Numbered from the stretch's first letter, positions 20,068 through 30,356 are shown. The stretch: 39,495 nucleotides of DNA from Mucilaginibacter sp. (GCA_028288315.1 JAQBNY010000234.1:1-39495), one strand, 5' to 3'. Notes: generated from the letters alone by a model not told the origin. A program made the numbers and translations.

Positions 20068-21339
20068 CTATGGATCAAGCGGCTCGTCCGCATCAATTTG
20101 CAATGATTCAATAAGCGGATAAAACTCCAACTCCGTTTCGGAAATGCGTTTACCCAGTTTATACGGCACATATTTAAGTTCCTTTTCACACCTGCCATCC
20201 ATTGTCATAATAAAATCTGTCTGCGATTTATCGGTCACAATGTACCCTGGCTTGGTAAATGGTATACCATACCTGAATATCAGCCTTGCATCGTTACGTA
20301 TATTAGTTGTAGTATGCCGGGCATGTGGTTCTATAATAATAGCATTCTCTGGGATGTGCAGCGTTTTCATCATATAAACTTTCATCTCCAGCGCCTCGTT
20401 GTTTTTAGTTTTAAATGGATGTGCATTCCCTCCAGAAACAACTACATAAGGTGCCTTGCCCGCACGGTATTGTGCAGCGGCAAGCCGGCAGCGTAACATC
20501 CCTTCGCCACTTAAGGGCGTTGTTAAATTATCAGGCCCGGCACCAGGAACGAGTATGTGAGAATATGGATATTTATTCCACTTAATTAGTTTCACCCTAT
20601 CAAAAGCAGCTTTATTTACTGTAGCTGTCATAGGCTCGTAATTTGCCGGGTCTTGCCTTTCATTAATCTCCAGGTATGTTAGGGCCGCTTGTAATGCTGG
20701 TTCAAAAAACAAGCGCGTATTTTTAACATCAGCCAATACCACTGTAGAACAATCATACATTAAAGTATAATAAGCCTTAGCCTTGGTATTAAAACTTATT
20801 GAATCTATTACGGGATAGTTAGGTTTTTTACCTTCGGCATAAACATCTATGGCATAATTTACTGCAGCGGCATCTTGCTCCCAGGCTTTAACCAGCAATT
20901 CGGCAGGTGTTGAATTTTTGTACAAAATATAAGTGCCTGATGGTATAAGATGCATTTTAACAAGGTGATCTAAAGCATTGCCATTTTTGTATAAAGCAGT
21001 TAGGCGCGCACTCACGGTTTGTATATCTTCATTTGTAAATTTAAGTTGCTCTGGTAAACATAAAGCGTCTTTACAATTTGTGAGCGAGGTTTGCAGTGCA
21101 TTAACTTTCGCTTGGGTAAGCTTTGCAAGCAGCGCATCATTTTTAAGCAGGGTGCTTACCTCCTTATCCTGTTCAAATAAAGTAAGCAGGTAATAGTTTT
21201 TTGATTTTACCCAATTACCTGCCGTAACTAACTTATAATGTGGATCGGGCTGTAAGTTTTGAGCAAAAGTTTTCCCTATAGCCAGAGAAAAAAAGATTGA
21301 TATTAAAATAGCTTTCATTAATGATATAATAAAGTGCAA
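20068..21339 (-). CDS. YdcF/SanA-like (DUF218) family protein with extended N-terminal region
   Basis: ILVPGAGPDNLTTPLSGEGMLRCRLAAAQYRAGKAPYVVVSGGNAHP...EALEMKVYMMKTLHIPENAIIIEPHARHTTTNIRNDARLI motif of DUF218. Confidence 0.9.
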   Translation of the reverse strand: MHFIISLMKAILISIFFSLAIGKTFAQNLQPDPHYKLVTAGNWVKSKNYYLLTLFEQDKEVSTLLKNDALLAKLTQAKVNALQTSLTNCKDALCLPEQLKFTNEDIQTVSARLTALYKNGNALDHLVKMHLIPSGTYILYKNSTPAELLVKAWEQDAAAVNYAIDVYAEGKKPNYPVIDSISFNTKAKAYYTLMYDCSTVVLADVKNTRLFFEPALQAALTYLEINERQDPANYEPMTATVNKAAFDRVKLIKWNKYPYSHILVPGAGPDNLTTPLSGEGMLRCRLAAAQYRAGKAPYVVVSGGNAHPFKTKNNEALEMKVYMMKTLHIPENAIIIEPHARHTTTNIRNDARLIFRYGIPFTKPGYIVTDKSQTDFIMTMDGRCEKELKYVPYKLGKRISETELEFYPLIESLQIDADEPLDP

Positions 21340-21347
21340 AAAGAGGC

Positions 21348-21385
21348 TTTTATATGTAAACTACAGTTTTATATGTAAACTACAG
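21348..21385. repeat. Perfect 19-bp tandem direct repeat (ttttatatgtaaactacag x2)
   Basis: Read directly: 21348-21366 and 21367-21385 are identical; starts 9 bp upstream of the ydcF-like start codon. Confidence 0.9.
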
Positions 21386-21481
21386 ATTAAGATTATTATA
21401 ATTTTATATTAACAAGGAAGCAAGCTGCTAAAAATTTGCTTAACCATTTAATTAAATGACGATCAACGTTAATAACGGTTC

Positions 21482-22390
21482 TTAAGAAAGGTAGTTAACG
21501 TATTGTTCATCAAAAGTACCGTCTGTATAAAGATCAATAATTCCGTAACCTGGCTGGGTTTCTCTGCGGTTACCTTCCCACCAGGCGCCGCTTACAGCGC
21601 CATTGCATATGTAAGTTACGTTATTATAAATCACTTTATCTCTAAGATGAATATGACCGCTTAAACATAATTTAACGTTTGGATGTTTATAAAACAGGTT
21701 AATTATTTTGGCAGTGTCGGTATGCATATCTCCCCCCAACATTTGCCACTTGTTTATTATATCATCTTCTATCATCAACGTTGCAGTAAGAATGGGGATA
21801 TGCGACATTACCAAAACAGGTGTTGTCATATCCGTATTCTTCAGTTCATTTTCAAACCAGGTAAATTGCTCATCTCCTAATTTACCAATATACCATGTAC
21901 CATCAACGTCCAGATGTACGCTATCAAGTAAGATAAATTTCCATCCATTTTTCATGAAGCTATAATACGGCTTTGATAATTTAAGCTGATCCAGGGCATA
22001 TTGTTTACCGTAGATGGCCTGGCCTTTGTTATTCTCGTTCCACCAAATATCATGATTACCAAGACAATAATGGGTAGGGATGTTACATTCGAATTTTAAA
22101 ATACCATTAACAAGTTGCCACTGTGCATTTATTGTGTTTATATTTTCCTTGTTCATGTCAAATACAATGTCGCCGCCATTAAGTATCAAATCAGGTTTGG
22201 GGTTTTGTTGTTGCAGGTGGTGCAGGCATTTAACAAATTTGGATGGTGCACCAAATTTGTCCTTAAGATGCACATCTGTTATATGTGCCAATCTTAATAC
22301 AGGTTTTCGTTTAGAATTTGAATGGCTAAAAGTAGTGCCTGGTACAAGTAATAAGCCTCCAATACTTTTTATAGCCGAGCGTCTTTGCAT
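21482..22390 (-). CDS. Calcineurin-like metallophosphoesterase
   Basis: RLAHITDVHLKD; LILNGGDIVFD; HYCLGNHDIWW; LVMSHIPIL; LCLSGHIHLRD metallophosphoesterase motifs. Confidence 0.95.
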   Translation of the reverse strand: MQRRSAIKSIGGLLLVPGTTFSHSNSKRKPVLRLAHITDVHLKDKFGAPSKFVKCLHHLQQQNPKPDLILNGGDIVFDMNKENINTINAQWQLVNGILKFECNIPTHYCLGNHDIWWNENNKGQAIYGKQYALDQLKLSKPYYSFMKNGWKFILLDSVHLDVDGTWYIGKLGDEQFTWFENELKNTDMTTPVLVMSHIPILTATLMIEDDIINKWQMLGGDMHTDTAKIINLFYKHPNVKLCLSGHIHLRDKVIYNNVTYICNGAVSGAWWEGNRRETQPGYGIIDLYTDGTFDEQYVNYLS

Positions 22391-22496
22391 ATAATTATAT
22401 TTTACCTTTTATCCTTTTTTGGAAGTGTTTCGGATATGATAACGTCTTTCTTTTTAAATTCTGCGAAACACTATCATTTAATTTAATTTGAGCAGA

Positions 22497-22546
22497 TGTA
22501 GGGAAAGGGCTTGAACCTTTTATATGCTGCCGGCCAGCACCCTACA
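22497..22546. other. Compact 50-nt three-way-junction element, strand uncertain
   Basis: + strand: tgtaggg / aaagg-gcttgaa-ccttt / tata / tgctg-ccggc-cagca / ccctaca, all stems perfect. The minus strand reads a T-arm (AAAGG TTCAAGC CCTTT) followed by acceptor-like CCCTACA pairing with TGTAGGG. Confidence 0.55.
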
Positions 22547-22698
22547 TATATTAATTATTGGCTCAAAATTACATGCACTAACTGGTTTTTAATAGCTAAA
22601 CTGATGAATTAACGAAATAATAACATAAAAGAAAAGATCCACCCCGATAGATAGATGGTGACTGCTTTTAATTAATTTTATAAGAATTTAAGATAATG

Positions 22699-22714
22699 TA
22701 ACAATCTCTTAACA
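22699..22714 (+). promoter_or_regulatory. Candidate tandem response-regulator site (TAACA-N6-TAACA, 11-bp period)
   Basis: tgTAACAatctctTAACAgtaaat; 11-bp spaced direct repeat resembles PhoB/PhoP-type PHO boxes; 50 bp upstream of a phosphatase-family gene. Confidence 0.35.
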
Positions 22715-22763
22715 GTAAATATCATTTTAAATATTGTAATTTGAATTTTCACTACATTTTGAC

Positions 22764-25484
22764 ATGCGTCCAAAAACTTCCTCAATATTATTAACAACTG
22801 TAGCTGTAGTCTTATTTTTATCAGCTTGCCATTCTGTTATTGATAAAAAAAACAGAGCTGATAATGACCAGCTAAATATGCATCATCCATATGATGATAG
22901 CACACTTACCAATAAACTACTACCGGTAATGATGCCTTACAACAGGCTGATAAACCCTGCTGGTAAAGTAATTCGATTTGGTGATCCTGCAATGGAAAAC
23001 CACAGTATGGATGTTAAACTTATTGCCGGTACACCTTGCATAGCCGTTGAAGACAGATATGGTATTGCAATAATAGACACCCTTAAACAAAAGGTTACTG
23101 CCCGGTGGACCTATGATAAGGATGCAAAATACAAAGGATTAATGAGCACTTATTCCGGGCTTAAAGTTGTAAAGCTTAATAACCAGGTGCACATATTTTG
23201 GAGCGCTGCACTGGCTAAAGGTAAAGATTCACGCTCATGTGTATTCCAGGCAATGCTGGATAATGATAAAATCAGTATTGTTAATGCTATAGAGTTTAAG
23301 CCAGAAAGCCCATCGCCAATGGCCTTGCCAAATGAGATAGCTATCAATACAGAAAATGGCATCAATTACCTGTATGTAGTATTAAATGGTAACAATCAGT
23401 TAGTTAAGATAGATTTGGCTACCAATAAAACTATTTGGACAAAACCCACAGGTATTGCACCGTATGGATTGGTAATTGCTCAAAACAAAGCTTTTGTAAG
23501 TAACTGGGCTGGTCCGCAGCCTACAGATACCCTTAATAAAGAAACTGCAGGAGTGCCTTACGGAAAAACTTATATCAACCCTAAAACCGGAGCCACTTTA
23601 ATGGGTACTGTATCTGTATTGAACTTAAATAACGGTTCTATAATTAAAGAGATTAGTGTTGGCCTGCATCCAAACGCAGTTATTAGCAGTCCCGATGAGC
23701 AATTTGTGTACGTTGCCAATGGCAACAGCGATATGGTATCTGTTATATCAGCAGGTAATTTACAAAATGTTGATACCATATCAGTAAAACTAATACCCGG
23801 TAAAAAAAGCTTTGTGGGCGATACCCCAAATGCTTTGGCCATAAATGCCGATGGTACAATTTTGTATGTAGCAAATGGCATGGATAACGCAGTTGCTATT
23901 GTAAAACTGGGTAAAAAAGTAGCTGTTAAAGGCTTGGGAGAAAGCATAGTAAAAGGATTTATTCCTACCGAAGCTTATCCCGGTGGATTAGCAATAGATG
24001 GTAACAATCTTTTTGTTACCAATTTAGAAGGTGAGGGTGCACGGGTAAGTAGCAACGAAATAAGTAAAGGCGACTGGCCCGGGGCTAACGAGGTGGAATC
24101 ATATAACTCTCACCATCAAAAAGCTACAGTATCATTAATTCAAATTCCTGATGAGGAAACTTTACAACGTTATACCAACCGTGTTAAGGACCTAAATTTG
24201 ACCTTTAGACAGGAAATAGCGCGTTTACTTCCACGCAAAAACATGGCGCCCAAGCCTATACCCGAACGTATTGGTGAGCCATCTGTTTTTAACCATGTAC
24301 TTTATATTATTAAAGAGAACCGTACCTATGACCAGGTGTTGGGTGACATGCCCGAAGGTAACGGAGCCAAATCACTTTGTATTTATGGCGATAGCATAAC
24401 GCCTAATCAGCATAATCTTGCTCGTAAATATTTATTGCTTGATAATTATTACGCATCCGGTAAATGCTCTGCTGAGGGACACCAGTGGACAGATGCTGCA
24501 ATGGTAACCGATTATGTTGAAAAAAGTGTAAGGGCGTGGTTCCGCAGCTATCCTCACGTGCAGGAAGATGCACTTGTTTATGGAAGCGGTGGCTTTATAT
24601 GGAACAATGCTGCCGATCATGGCAAAACCGTAAGAATTTATGGTGAGGCATGTGCCCCGCATTTTGATAACAAACAAACCTGGACATCAATTTATAATGA
24701 CTATAAGGCTGGTAAACCGTTCAAATTCATTAATACAAGTACCATATCAAGGGTGCGCCCAATGCTGTCACAGAATTTTCCGGGTTCTGATGAGCACCGT
24801 ATTAATGAACAATTGCGAGCTTCAGCATTTATAAAAGAATTAAACGATTATGAAAAACAGCCTGGCGACGCGTTGCCACAGTTAATGGTGATGGCTCTGT
24901 CAGCAGATCATACGGTTGGTACAAGACCCGGCCTCCCTACCCCAAACGCTATGGTGGCTGATAATGATCTGGCACTGGGCCGCATTGTTGAAGCCGTATC
25001 AAAAAGCCGTTTTTGGAAAAATACGGTGATATTTGTTACTGAAGACGACTCGCAAGCTGGCTGGGACCATGTTTCTGCTTATCGTACAACTGGCTTTGTT
25101 ATTAGCCCGTACAGTGTTTTACAAAGAAAAGTAAGCACCAATTACAACCAGGTGAGCATGATTAGGTCAATTGAACAAATACTAGGTATACCGCCAATGA
25201 ATATTATGGATGCTACAGCTTTGCCAATGTTTGGCTGCTTTAGCGAAAGAGCAATAACCACTCCTTATAAAAGCTTAAACAACCGCATAGCTATCAATCA
25301 AATAAACCCCGGAATTGCTTCACTTAAGGGAGCATCATTACATTATGCCAAACTTTCTTTGAGACCAGAGTATGATCATATAGATGGGGGGAATGACGAT
25401 GTTATGAATCGTATATTATGGTTTGCCGCGAAGGGCAATAAAACCTATCCCGCTAAGTTAGCCGGTAAAGACACCGACGATTAG
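22764..25484 (+). CDS. Bifunctional YncE-like beta-propeller / alkaline phosphatase family (phosphoesterase) protein, lipoprotein
   Basis: Lipobox FLSACHS; YncE-type repeats (PDEQFVYVANGNSDMVSVISAGN, ADGTILYVANGMDNAVAIVKLGK); C-terminal phosphoesterase (IKENRTYDQVLGDMPEGNG, DNYYASGKCSAEGHQWTDAAMVTDYVEK, FVTEDDSQAGWDHVSAYRT). Confidence 0.93.
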   Translation: MRPKTSSILLTTVAVVLFLSACHSVIDKKNRADNDQLNMHHPYDDSTLTNKLLPVMMPYNRLINPAGKVIRFGDPAMENHSMDVKLIAGTPCIAVEDRYGIAIIDTLKQKVTARWTYDKDAKYKGLMSTYSGLKVVKLNNQVHIFWSAALAKGKDSRSCVFQAMLDNDKISIVNAIEFKPESPSPMALPNEIAINTENGINYLYVVLNGNNQLVKIDLATNKTIWTKPTGIAPYGLVIAQNKAFVSNWAGPQPTDTLNKETAGVPYGKTYINPKTGATLMGTVSVLNLNNGSIIKEISVGLHPNAVISSPDEQFVYVANGNSDMVSVISAGNLQNVDTISVKLIPGKKSFVGDTPNALAINADGTILYVANGMDNAVAIVKLGKKVAVKGLGESIVKGFIPTEAYPGGLAIDGNNLFVTNLEGEGARVSSNEISKGDWPGANEVESYNSHHQKATVSLIQIPDEETLQRYTNRVKDLNLTFRQEIARLLPRKNMAPKPIPERIGEPSVFNHVLYIIKENRTYDQVLGDMPEGNGAKSLCIYGDSITPNQHNLARKYLLLDNYYASGKCSAEGHQWTDAAMVTDYVEKSVRAWFRSYPHVQEDALVYGSGGFIWNNAADHGKTVRIYGEACAPHFDNKQTWTSIYNDYKAGKPFKFINTSTISRVRPMLSQNFPGSDEHRINEQLRASAFIKELNDYEKQPGDALPQLMVMALSADHTVGTRPGLPTPNAMVADNDLALGRIVEAVSKSRFWKNTVIFVTEDDSQAGWDHVSAYRTTGFVISPYSVLQRKVSTNYNQVSMIRSIEQILGIPPMNIMDATALPMFGCFSERAITTPYKSLNNRIAINQINPGIASLKGASLHYAKLSLRPEYDHIDGGNDDVMNRILWFAAKGNKTYPAKLAGKDTDD

Positions 25485-25506
25485 GCACTGATTTTACCGA
25501 TACTAT

Positions 25507-25548
25507 AAAAGCAAAAAAGCAGCCCTTAAGAGCTGCTTTTTTGCTTTT
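25507..25548 (+). terminator. Strong intrinsic terminator
   Basis: 17-bp perfect IR aaaagcaaaaaagcagc ... gctgcttttttgctttt. Confidence 0.9.
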
Positions 25549-25734
25549 ATATATTTAGCTTTAAATTCATATTAATAAATAATTAATATTATATATATTA
25601 ATAAAATAATATTGCAAATTTACTGGCAAATCTTAGTAATATACTAATACTCAGTTGATATTTCCATAACAACGTTTATATTACTTTGCATTTTAATAAA
25701 ACAAATATTAACACCACACTAAACCTCATTTATT

Positions 25735-28700
25735 ATGAAACAAATTTACCAGCGTTTTTTTTATGGTAGTATTTATCATTCAAGGCAATGGGTAATGCTG
25801 CTGTGCGCTATTATTTTCAGCGTGTCGCCGGCATTATCACAAACTGGCAGAAACATTAAAGGCACAGTAACAGACGAGAAAAACGAACCTCTTCCCGGAG
25901 TTTCTGTTGTTATTGCAGGCAGCAGTATAGGCGTTATGACCGACGCGAAGGGCAACTATGCATTGAATATTAGTGGCAACGGTGTTGCCTTAAGGTTCAG
26001 TTCAATTGGGTACATACCAAAAGAAGTTAAAGTGGGCACCGGCAATACTCTTAACGTTAGTCTTTTGCCAGATGCCAAGCAACTAAAGGATGTTGTGGTT
26101 ATTGGTTACGGTACATCAAGCAAAAAAGATGTAACAGGCGCTATAACTTCTGTAAAAGCCGAAGAGTTTAATCCGGGTGTGTTAACTACTCCAGCCGAGT
26201 TACTGCAAGGTAAAGTTGCGGGTTTAAATATTACCAGTAGCGGTGACCCAAATAAACAACCTGCAACTATTTTAAGGGGGCCTTCTACCTTGCGCGAAGG
26301 TGCAGCCCAGCAACCTTTTTACGTAATTGATGGTGTACCCGGTGCATCTATAGACCTTCTTGCACCTGCTGATATTGAAAGTATAGATGTATTAAAAGAT
26401 GCATCATCAACAGCTATCTATGGTTCGCGTGCATCAAACGGGGTAATAATTGTTACTACCCGTAAATCAAAAACGGGCCAAACCAGACTTAATTACAGTG
26501 CTTATGGTGCTACAGAAAAAGTATCAAATTCTATAAAAGTACTTACCGGCGATGAACTGAGAAAATATTTAGCAGATAACGGTGTAACCCCATTGGCAAA
26601 ACCATTAGATGATGATGGTTCAAATACCAACTGGCAGCAGCTTGCCCAAAGAACAAGTTATTCACAAAGCCATAATCTTTCGTATGGTGGTGCAGGTAAC
26701 AATTCTGATTATGGAGCAAGTGTTAACTACTTTAAAAACAATGGTATTTTAAAAAATACCAGTTTAGAACGTACTATTTTTAAAGGATATATTAATCAGC
26801 GCTATTTTAACGACAGGCTTAAACTGGGGCTTACCCTTACTAATAGTGCTACCAAAAACAACGACATTGTTCAAAGTCAGGTATTATCAGGTATATTGTT
26901 TTATTTGCCTACAGTAAGTCCGTTTAACCCTGATGGCACTTATAAAGAGAACTTTGCACGTACCGGCAGCGGCACGTTAAATCCGTTATCATTAATTGAC
27001 AATAATTTCATAAAAACGAATAACAATAAAACCCTTATCAATGGTGTTGCACAGGTTGACATTTTAAAGGGGTTGAAATTTACCCTTAGCGGTTCAACTC
27101 AAAAAGACCAAAACAACATTAATACTTACTACAATAGCAAATCAGGCTTGGCTGTTGGTGCTGGTGGTGTAGCTAACCTCAGTGCTTATACCAACACATT
27201 TAATGTTATTGAAGGATACTTAAATTACGACAGAGAATTTGGCCTGCATTCAATAAAATTATTAGGTGGTTATTCTTATCAGCAGGATCGCACCAATGAT
27301 GGCTTTGGTGTGCAAACACAAGGTTTTTCAAACGATAACCTAACTTACAACAACCTTTTTCTTTCTAACCCAACCAGCTTAGCCCAAATCGCATTTAATC
27401 AAAACTATATCTCCACATTAAGGCTAATATCTTATTACGGGCGCGTACAATACCAGTATAATGATAAGTATTTGTTACAGGCATCATTAAGGGAAGACGG
27501 TTCATCGGCATTCGGTTTAAATAACCGACACGGCTATTTCCCTGCGGTATCGGCCGGATGGAGAATAATAGGGGAAAATTTCATGGAAAGCATTCCCGTT
27601 ATTACCGACCTGAAATTAAGGGCCGGTTATGGTGTATCTGGTAACAGTTTAGGTTTTGATGCATTTACTGCGCAGTTAATTTATGGTATTCCTCCGGGTG
27701 GTGGTAAGTTTTTAAGTAACGGAGTTATCACCAATCCTATTGGCCCGGTTCGTAATGATAACCCTGACTTGAAATGGGAAAGCACTGCCACTACAAACAT
27801 TGGTTTAGATTTTGGATTTTTAGGTAATCGTATAACCGGCTCTGTCGATTATTACGTCAAGAAAACATCTGACCTGATTACAAGTTATCAGGTATCTACC
27901 ACACAATATTTTGTTCCTAACCTTACTGCTAACGTTGGTAAAATAAAAAACAGCGGTGTAGAAGTTGTAGTAAGCGCCGTACCTGTAAAATCAAATAGCT
28001 TTACATGGCGTACCTCTTTAAATTTCTCGCATAACAAAAACGTGGTAGAAAGTTTATCTAATGATAAATTTGTGGCGGTAAACCTTCCTACAGCACAGTT
28101 GGGGGGTAAAGGGCAGTCGTTCCTTAGCAGCCAGATCATACAGCCGGGGTATCCTATCGGTACTTTCAATTTATGGCATTACCTGGGTAAAGATGCAAAT
28201 GGCGTAAGTACCTATCAAAAAGCTGATGGTACCACAACTGCCAGCCAGCCCTTATCAACAGACCAGCGCATTAATGGTAGTGCACAGCCTAAGTTTGTTT
28301 ATGGTTTTAGCAATAGTTTCTTCTATAAAAACTTCGACCTTAATTTCCTGGTTCGCGGAGTTTATGGTAACAAAATATTGAATGCCACGCTTGCCGGCCT
28401 AAATAACCCTGCCGATTCTAAATTTCAGAATATCCCAACGTTTACTTTGGGTGAATCTTATAAAGACATTAATGCTTACCTGATATCAGACCGTTACCTG
28501 GAAAGCGGCTCATACTTGCGTTTGGATAACGCGACCGTTGGATATACAATAAGGCCTAAGATTAAAGCAATAAAAAGCATTCGCTTGTACCTTTCAGGGA
28601 ACAACATTTTTATTATAACTAAGTACCGTGGTATTGATCCGGAGATCAACATAGGCGGTTTAACACCGGGTATTGATAACAGAGACTTTTATCCTAAAAC

Positions 28701-28737
28701 CCGCACTTTCAGTTTCGGTGTAAACGCATCATTTTAA
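25735..28737 (+). CDS. SusC/RagA family TonB-linked outer membrane protein
   Basis: IKGTVTDEKNEPLPGVSVVIAGSSIGVMTDAKGNYALN; FYVIDGVPGASIDLLAPADIESIDVLKDASSTAIYGSRASNGVIIVTTRK; barrel ending FSFGVNASF. Confidence 0.97.
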   Translation: MKQIYQRFFYGSIYHSRQWVMLLCAIIFSVSPALSQTGRNIKGTVTDEKNEPLPGVSVVIAGSSIGVMTDAKGNYALNISGNGVALRFSSIGYIPKEVKVGTGNTLNVSLLPDAKQLKDVVVIGYGTSSKKDVTGAITSVKAEEFNPGVLTTPAELLQGKVAGLNITSSGDPNKQPATILRGPSTLREGAAQQPFYVIDGVPGASIDLLAPADIESIDVLKDASSTAIYGSRASNGVIIVTTRKSKTGQTRLNYSAYGATEKVSNSIKVLTGDELRKYLADNGVTPLAKPLDDDGSNTNWQQLAQRTSYSQSHNLSYGGAGNNSDYGASVNYFKNNGILKNTSLERTIFKGYINQRYFNDRLKLGLTLTNSATKNNDIVQSQVLSGILFYLPTVSPFNPDGTYKENFARTGSGTLNPLSLIDNNFIKTNNNKTLINGVAQVDILKGLKFTLSGSTQKDQNNINTYYNSKSGLAVGAGGVANLSAYTNTFNVIEGYLNYDREFGLHSIKLLGGYSYQQDRTNDGFGVQTQGFSNDNLTYNNLFLSNPTSLAQIAFNQNYISTLRLISYYGRVQYQYNDKYLLQASLREDGSSAFGLNNRHGYFPAVSAGWRIIGENFMESIPVITDLKLRAGYGVSGNSLGFDAFTAQLIYGIPPGGGKFLSNGVITNPIGPVRNDNPDLKWESTATTNIGLDFGFLGNRITGSVDYYVKKTSDLITSYQVSTTQYFVPNLTANVGKIKNSGVEVVVSAVPVKSNSFTWRTSLNFSHNKNVVESLSNDKFVAVNLPTAQLGGKGQSFLSSQIIQPGYPIGTFNLWHYLGKDANGVSTYQKADGTTTASQPLSTDQRINGSAQPKFVYGFSNSFFYKNFDLNFLVRGVYGNKILNATLAGLNNPADSKFQNIPTFTLGESYKDINAYLISDRYLESGSYLRLDNATVGYTIRPKIKAIKSIRLYLSGNNIFIITKYRGIDPEINIGGLTPGIDNRDFYPKTRTFSFGVNASF

Positions 28738-28755
28738 TAATTCAACACTTAAAAA

Positions 28756-30342
28756 ATGAAAAAGATAATTATATTATGTGCAGCAGTTGTTGTAATCATG
28801 AGCACATATTCATGTACAAAATTAGATGTACCGGTAGAATCGCAATACGTAAAATCAAACTTCCCGGTTACCGATGCTGATTTTAACGCCTTAACAGGCA
28901 CCATTTACTCCAATCTGTCATCAAACTATGCGGTGCCATACTGGCGCATGCAGGAACTATCAACAGATGAGGCCATATTACCGGCACGCGATGGTAATTT
29001 TGATGATGGCGGCCAATACCGTCAGTTACACTACCACTCCTGGACAGTCGATCATCCTAACGTTAGTGGCGTTTGGCAATGGGGTTTTGGTGGTATCAAC
29101 ACCTGTAACCGTATCATCAGCGTTATTAACGGAGGTCCTTCACCTGAAGCAAAAAAAACAGCCTCGATTGCAGAGGTTAGGGCCATGCGTGCACTTTATA
29201 CCTATTTTATGATGGATCTGTATGGTAACGTTCCTATTATTACAGATTTCCCGGTAGCTACTTTACCAGCAACACAATCACGCGCTAAGGTATTTCAATA
29301 TATTGAAAGTGAATTGTTAGCCGTATCGCAACAACTGCCTACAAAAACCAGTACTAACGCCACCTTATATTATGGCCGCCCAACCAAAGCTATGGCGTTT
29401 GCATTATTAGAGAAAATGTACCTAAATGCGGAGGTATACATCGGCACTCCGAAGTATACTGAAGCAGTTGCCATGGCTGATAGTATTTTAAAGAATACCA
29501 ACTACAGCCTTGATGCAAGGTACAGGGATATATTTTTACCTAACAATGGTCCGCAGATAAACGAGACCATATTTGCCATACCTTATGACCAGCAAATACC
29601 GGGTAACCAGTTTACCAGGTTTGGTTTCTTTTTTTACCTTGCAAATGCTTATGGTTTTAACGTAAATTTAAGTATAGCCATGAGTACTACACCTGAATTT
29701 TACAACAGGTTTAATTTACCGGGCGATGCACGTACCAAAACGTGGCTTGCCGGGGCACAGTTTGTCCCGGATGGCAGCGGTGGGTTTACAAGCCAGCCGG
29801 TATACTATCCGAGCACTACAACTCAAGTATTTATAGAACCTAAACTTACTCTGGTACCCGGCAAACCTATGGATTTAGGTAACACTATTGCCAGCCAGTC
29901 AGAAGGTGTGCGTTCTATAAAGTATTATCCGGATCCAACTATTATACAGGCTACCCGTTTAAATGGTAATGACGTACCGGTATTTCGTTTGGCCGATGTG
30001 ATGCTGATGAAGGCAGAAGCTATATTACGCGGTGCAGCCGCCACAATCGTTAACGGCGAGCTGCAAACTCCGAATGTATTGGTTAACAAGATACGTGCCC
30101 GTGCCGGTGCACCTGCAGTTGGTGGTATTGATTTGCAGGGTTTACTGGATGAGCGCGCCCGCGAATTTTCATGGGAGGCATGGCGCAGGAATGATCTTAT
30201 CCGTTTTGGACAATTCGAGGTGGAATACCCGCTTCCTAATGATGTATTGACGATGAATAAGGATGTTAGCCGTAGGCTTTATCCAATACCAGCGGCAGAA
30301 ATTAAACTTAATCCAAATCTGGTTCAAAATCCAGGTTACTAA
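28756..30342 (+). CDS. RagB/SusD family nutrient-uptake outer membrane lipoprotein
   Basis: Lipobox MSTYSCTKLD; AEVRAMRALYTYFMMDLYGNVPI; RAREFSWEAWRRNDLIRFG; C-terminal RRLYPIPAAEIKLNPNLVQNPGY. Confidence 0.96.
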   Translation: MKKIIILCAAVVVIMSTYSCTKLDVPVESQYVKSNFPVTDADFNALTGTIYSNLSSNYAVPYWRMQELSTDEAILPARDGNFDDGGQYRQLHYHSWTVDHPNVSGVWQWGFGGINTCNRIISVINGGPSPEAKKTASIAEVRAMRALYTYFMMDLYGNVPIITDFPVATLPATQSRAKVFQYIESELLAVSQQLPTKTSTNATLYYGRPTKAMAFALLEKMYLNAEVYIGTPKYTEAVAMADSILKNTNYSLDARYRDIFLPNNGPQINETIFAIPYDQQIPGNQFTRFGFFFYLANAYGFNVNLSIAMSTTPEFYNRFNLPGDARTKTWLAGAQFVPDGSGGFTSQPVYYPSTTTQVFIEPKLTLVPGKPMDLGNTIASQSEGVRSIKYYPDPTIIQATRLNGNDVPVFRLADVMLMKAEAILRGAAATIVNGELQTPNVLVNKIRARAGAPAVGGIDLQGLLDERAREFSWEAWRRNDLIRFGQFEVEYPLPNDVLTMNKDVSRRLYPIPAAEIKLNPNLVQNPGY

Positions 30343-30356
30343 TTGTTATAATAATT

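Noticed and set aside
22497-22546. Canonical tRNA gene
   Set aside because: T-arm and acceptor geometry fit, but D and anticodon arms are missing and no 3' CCA follows; kept only as an unusual structured element.
23570-23947. 125-aa minus-strand ORF
   Set aside because: Antisense to the YncE propeller of the phosphoesterase fusion.
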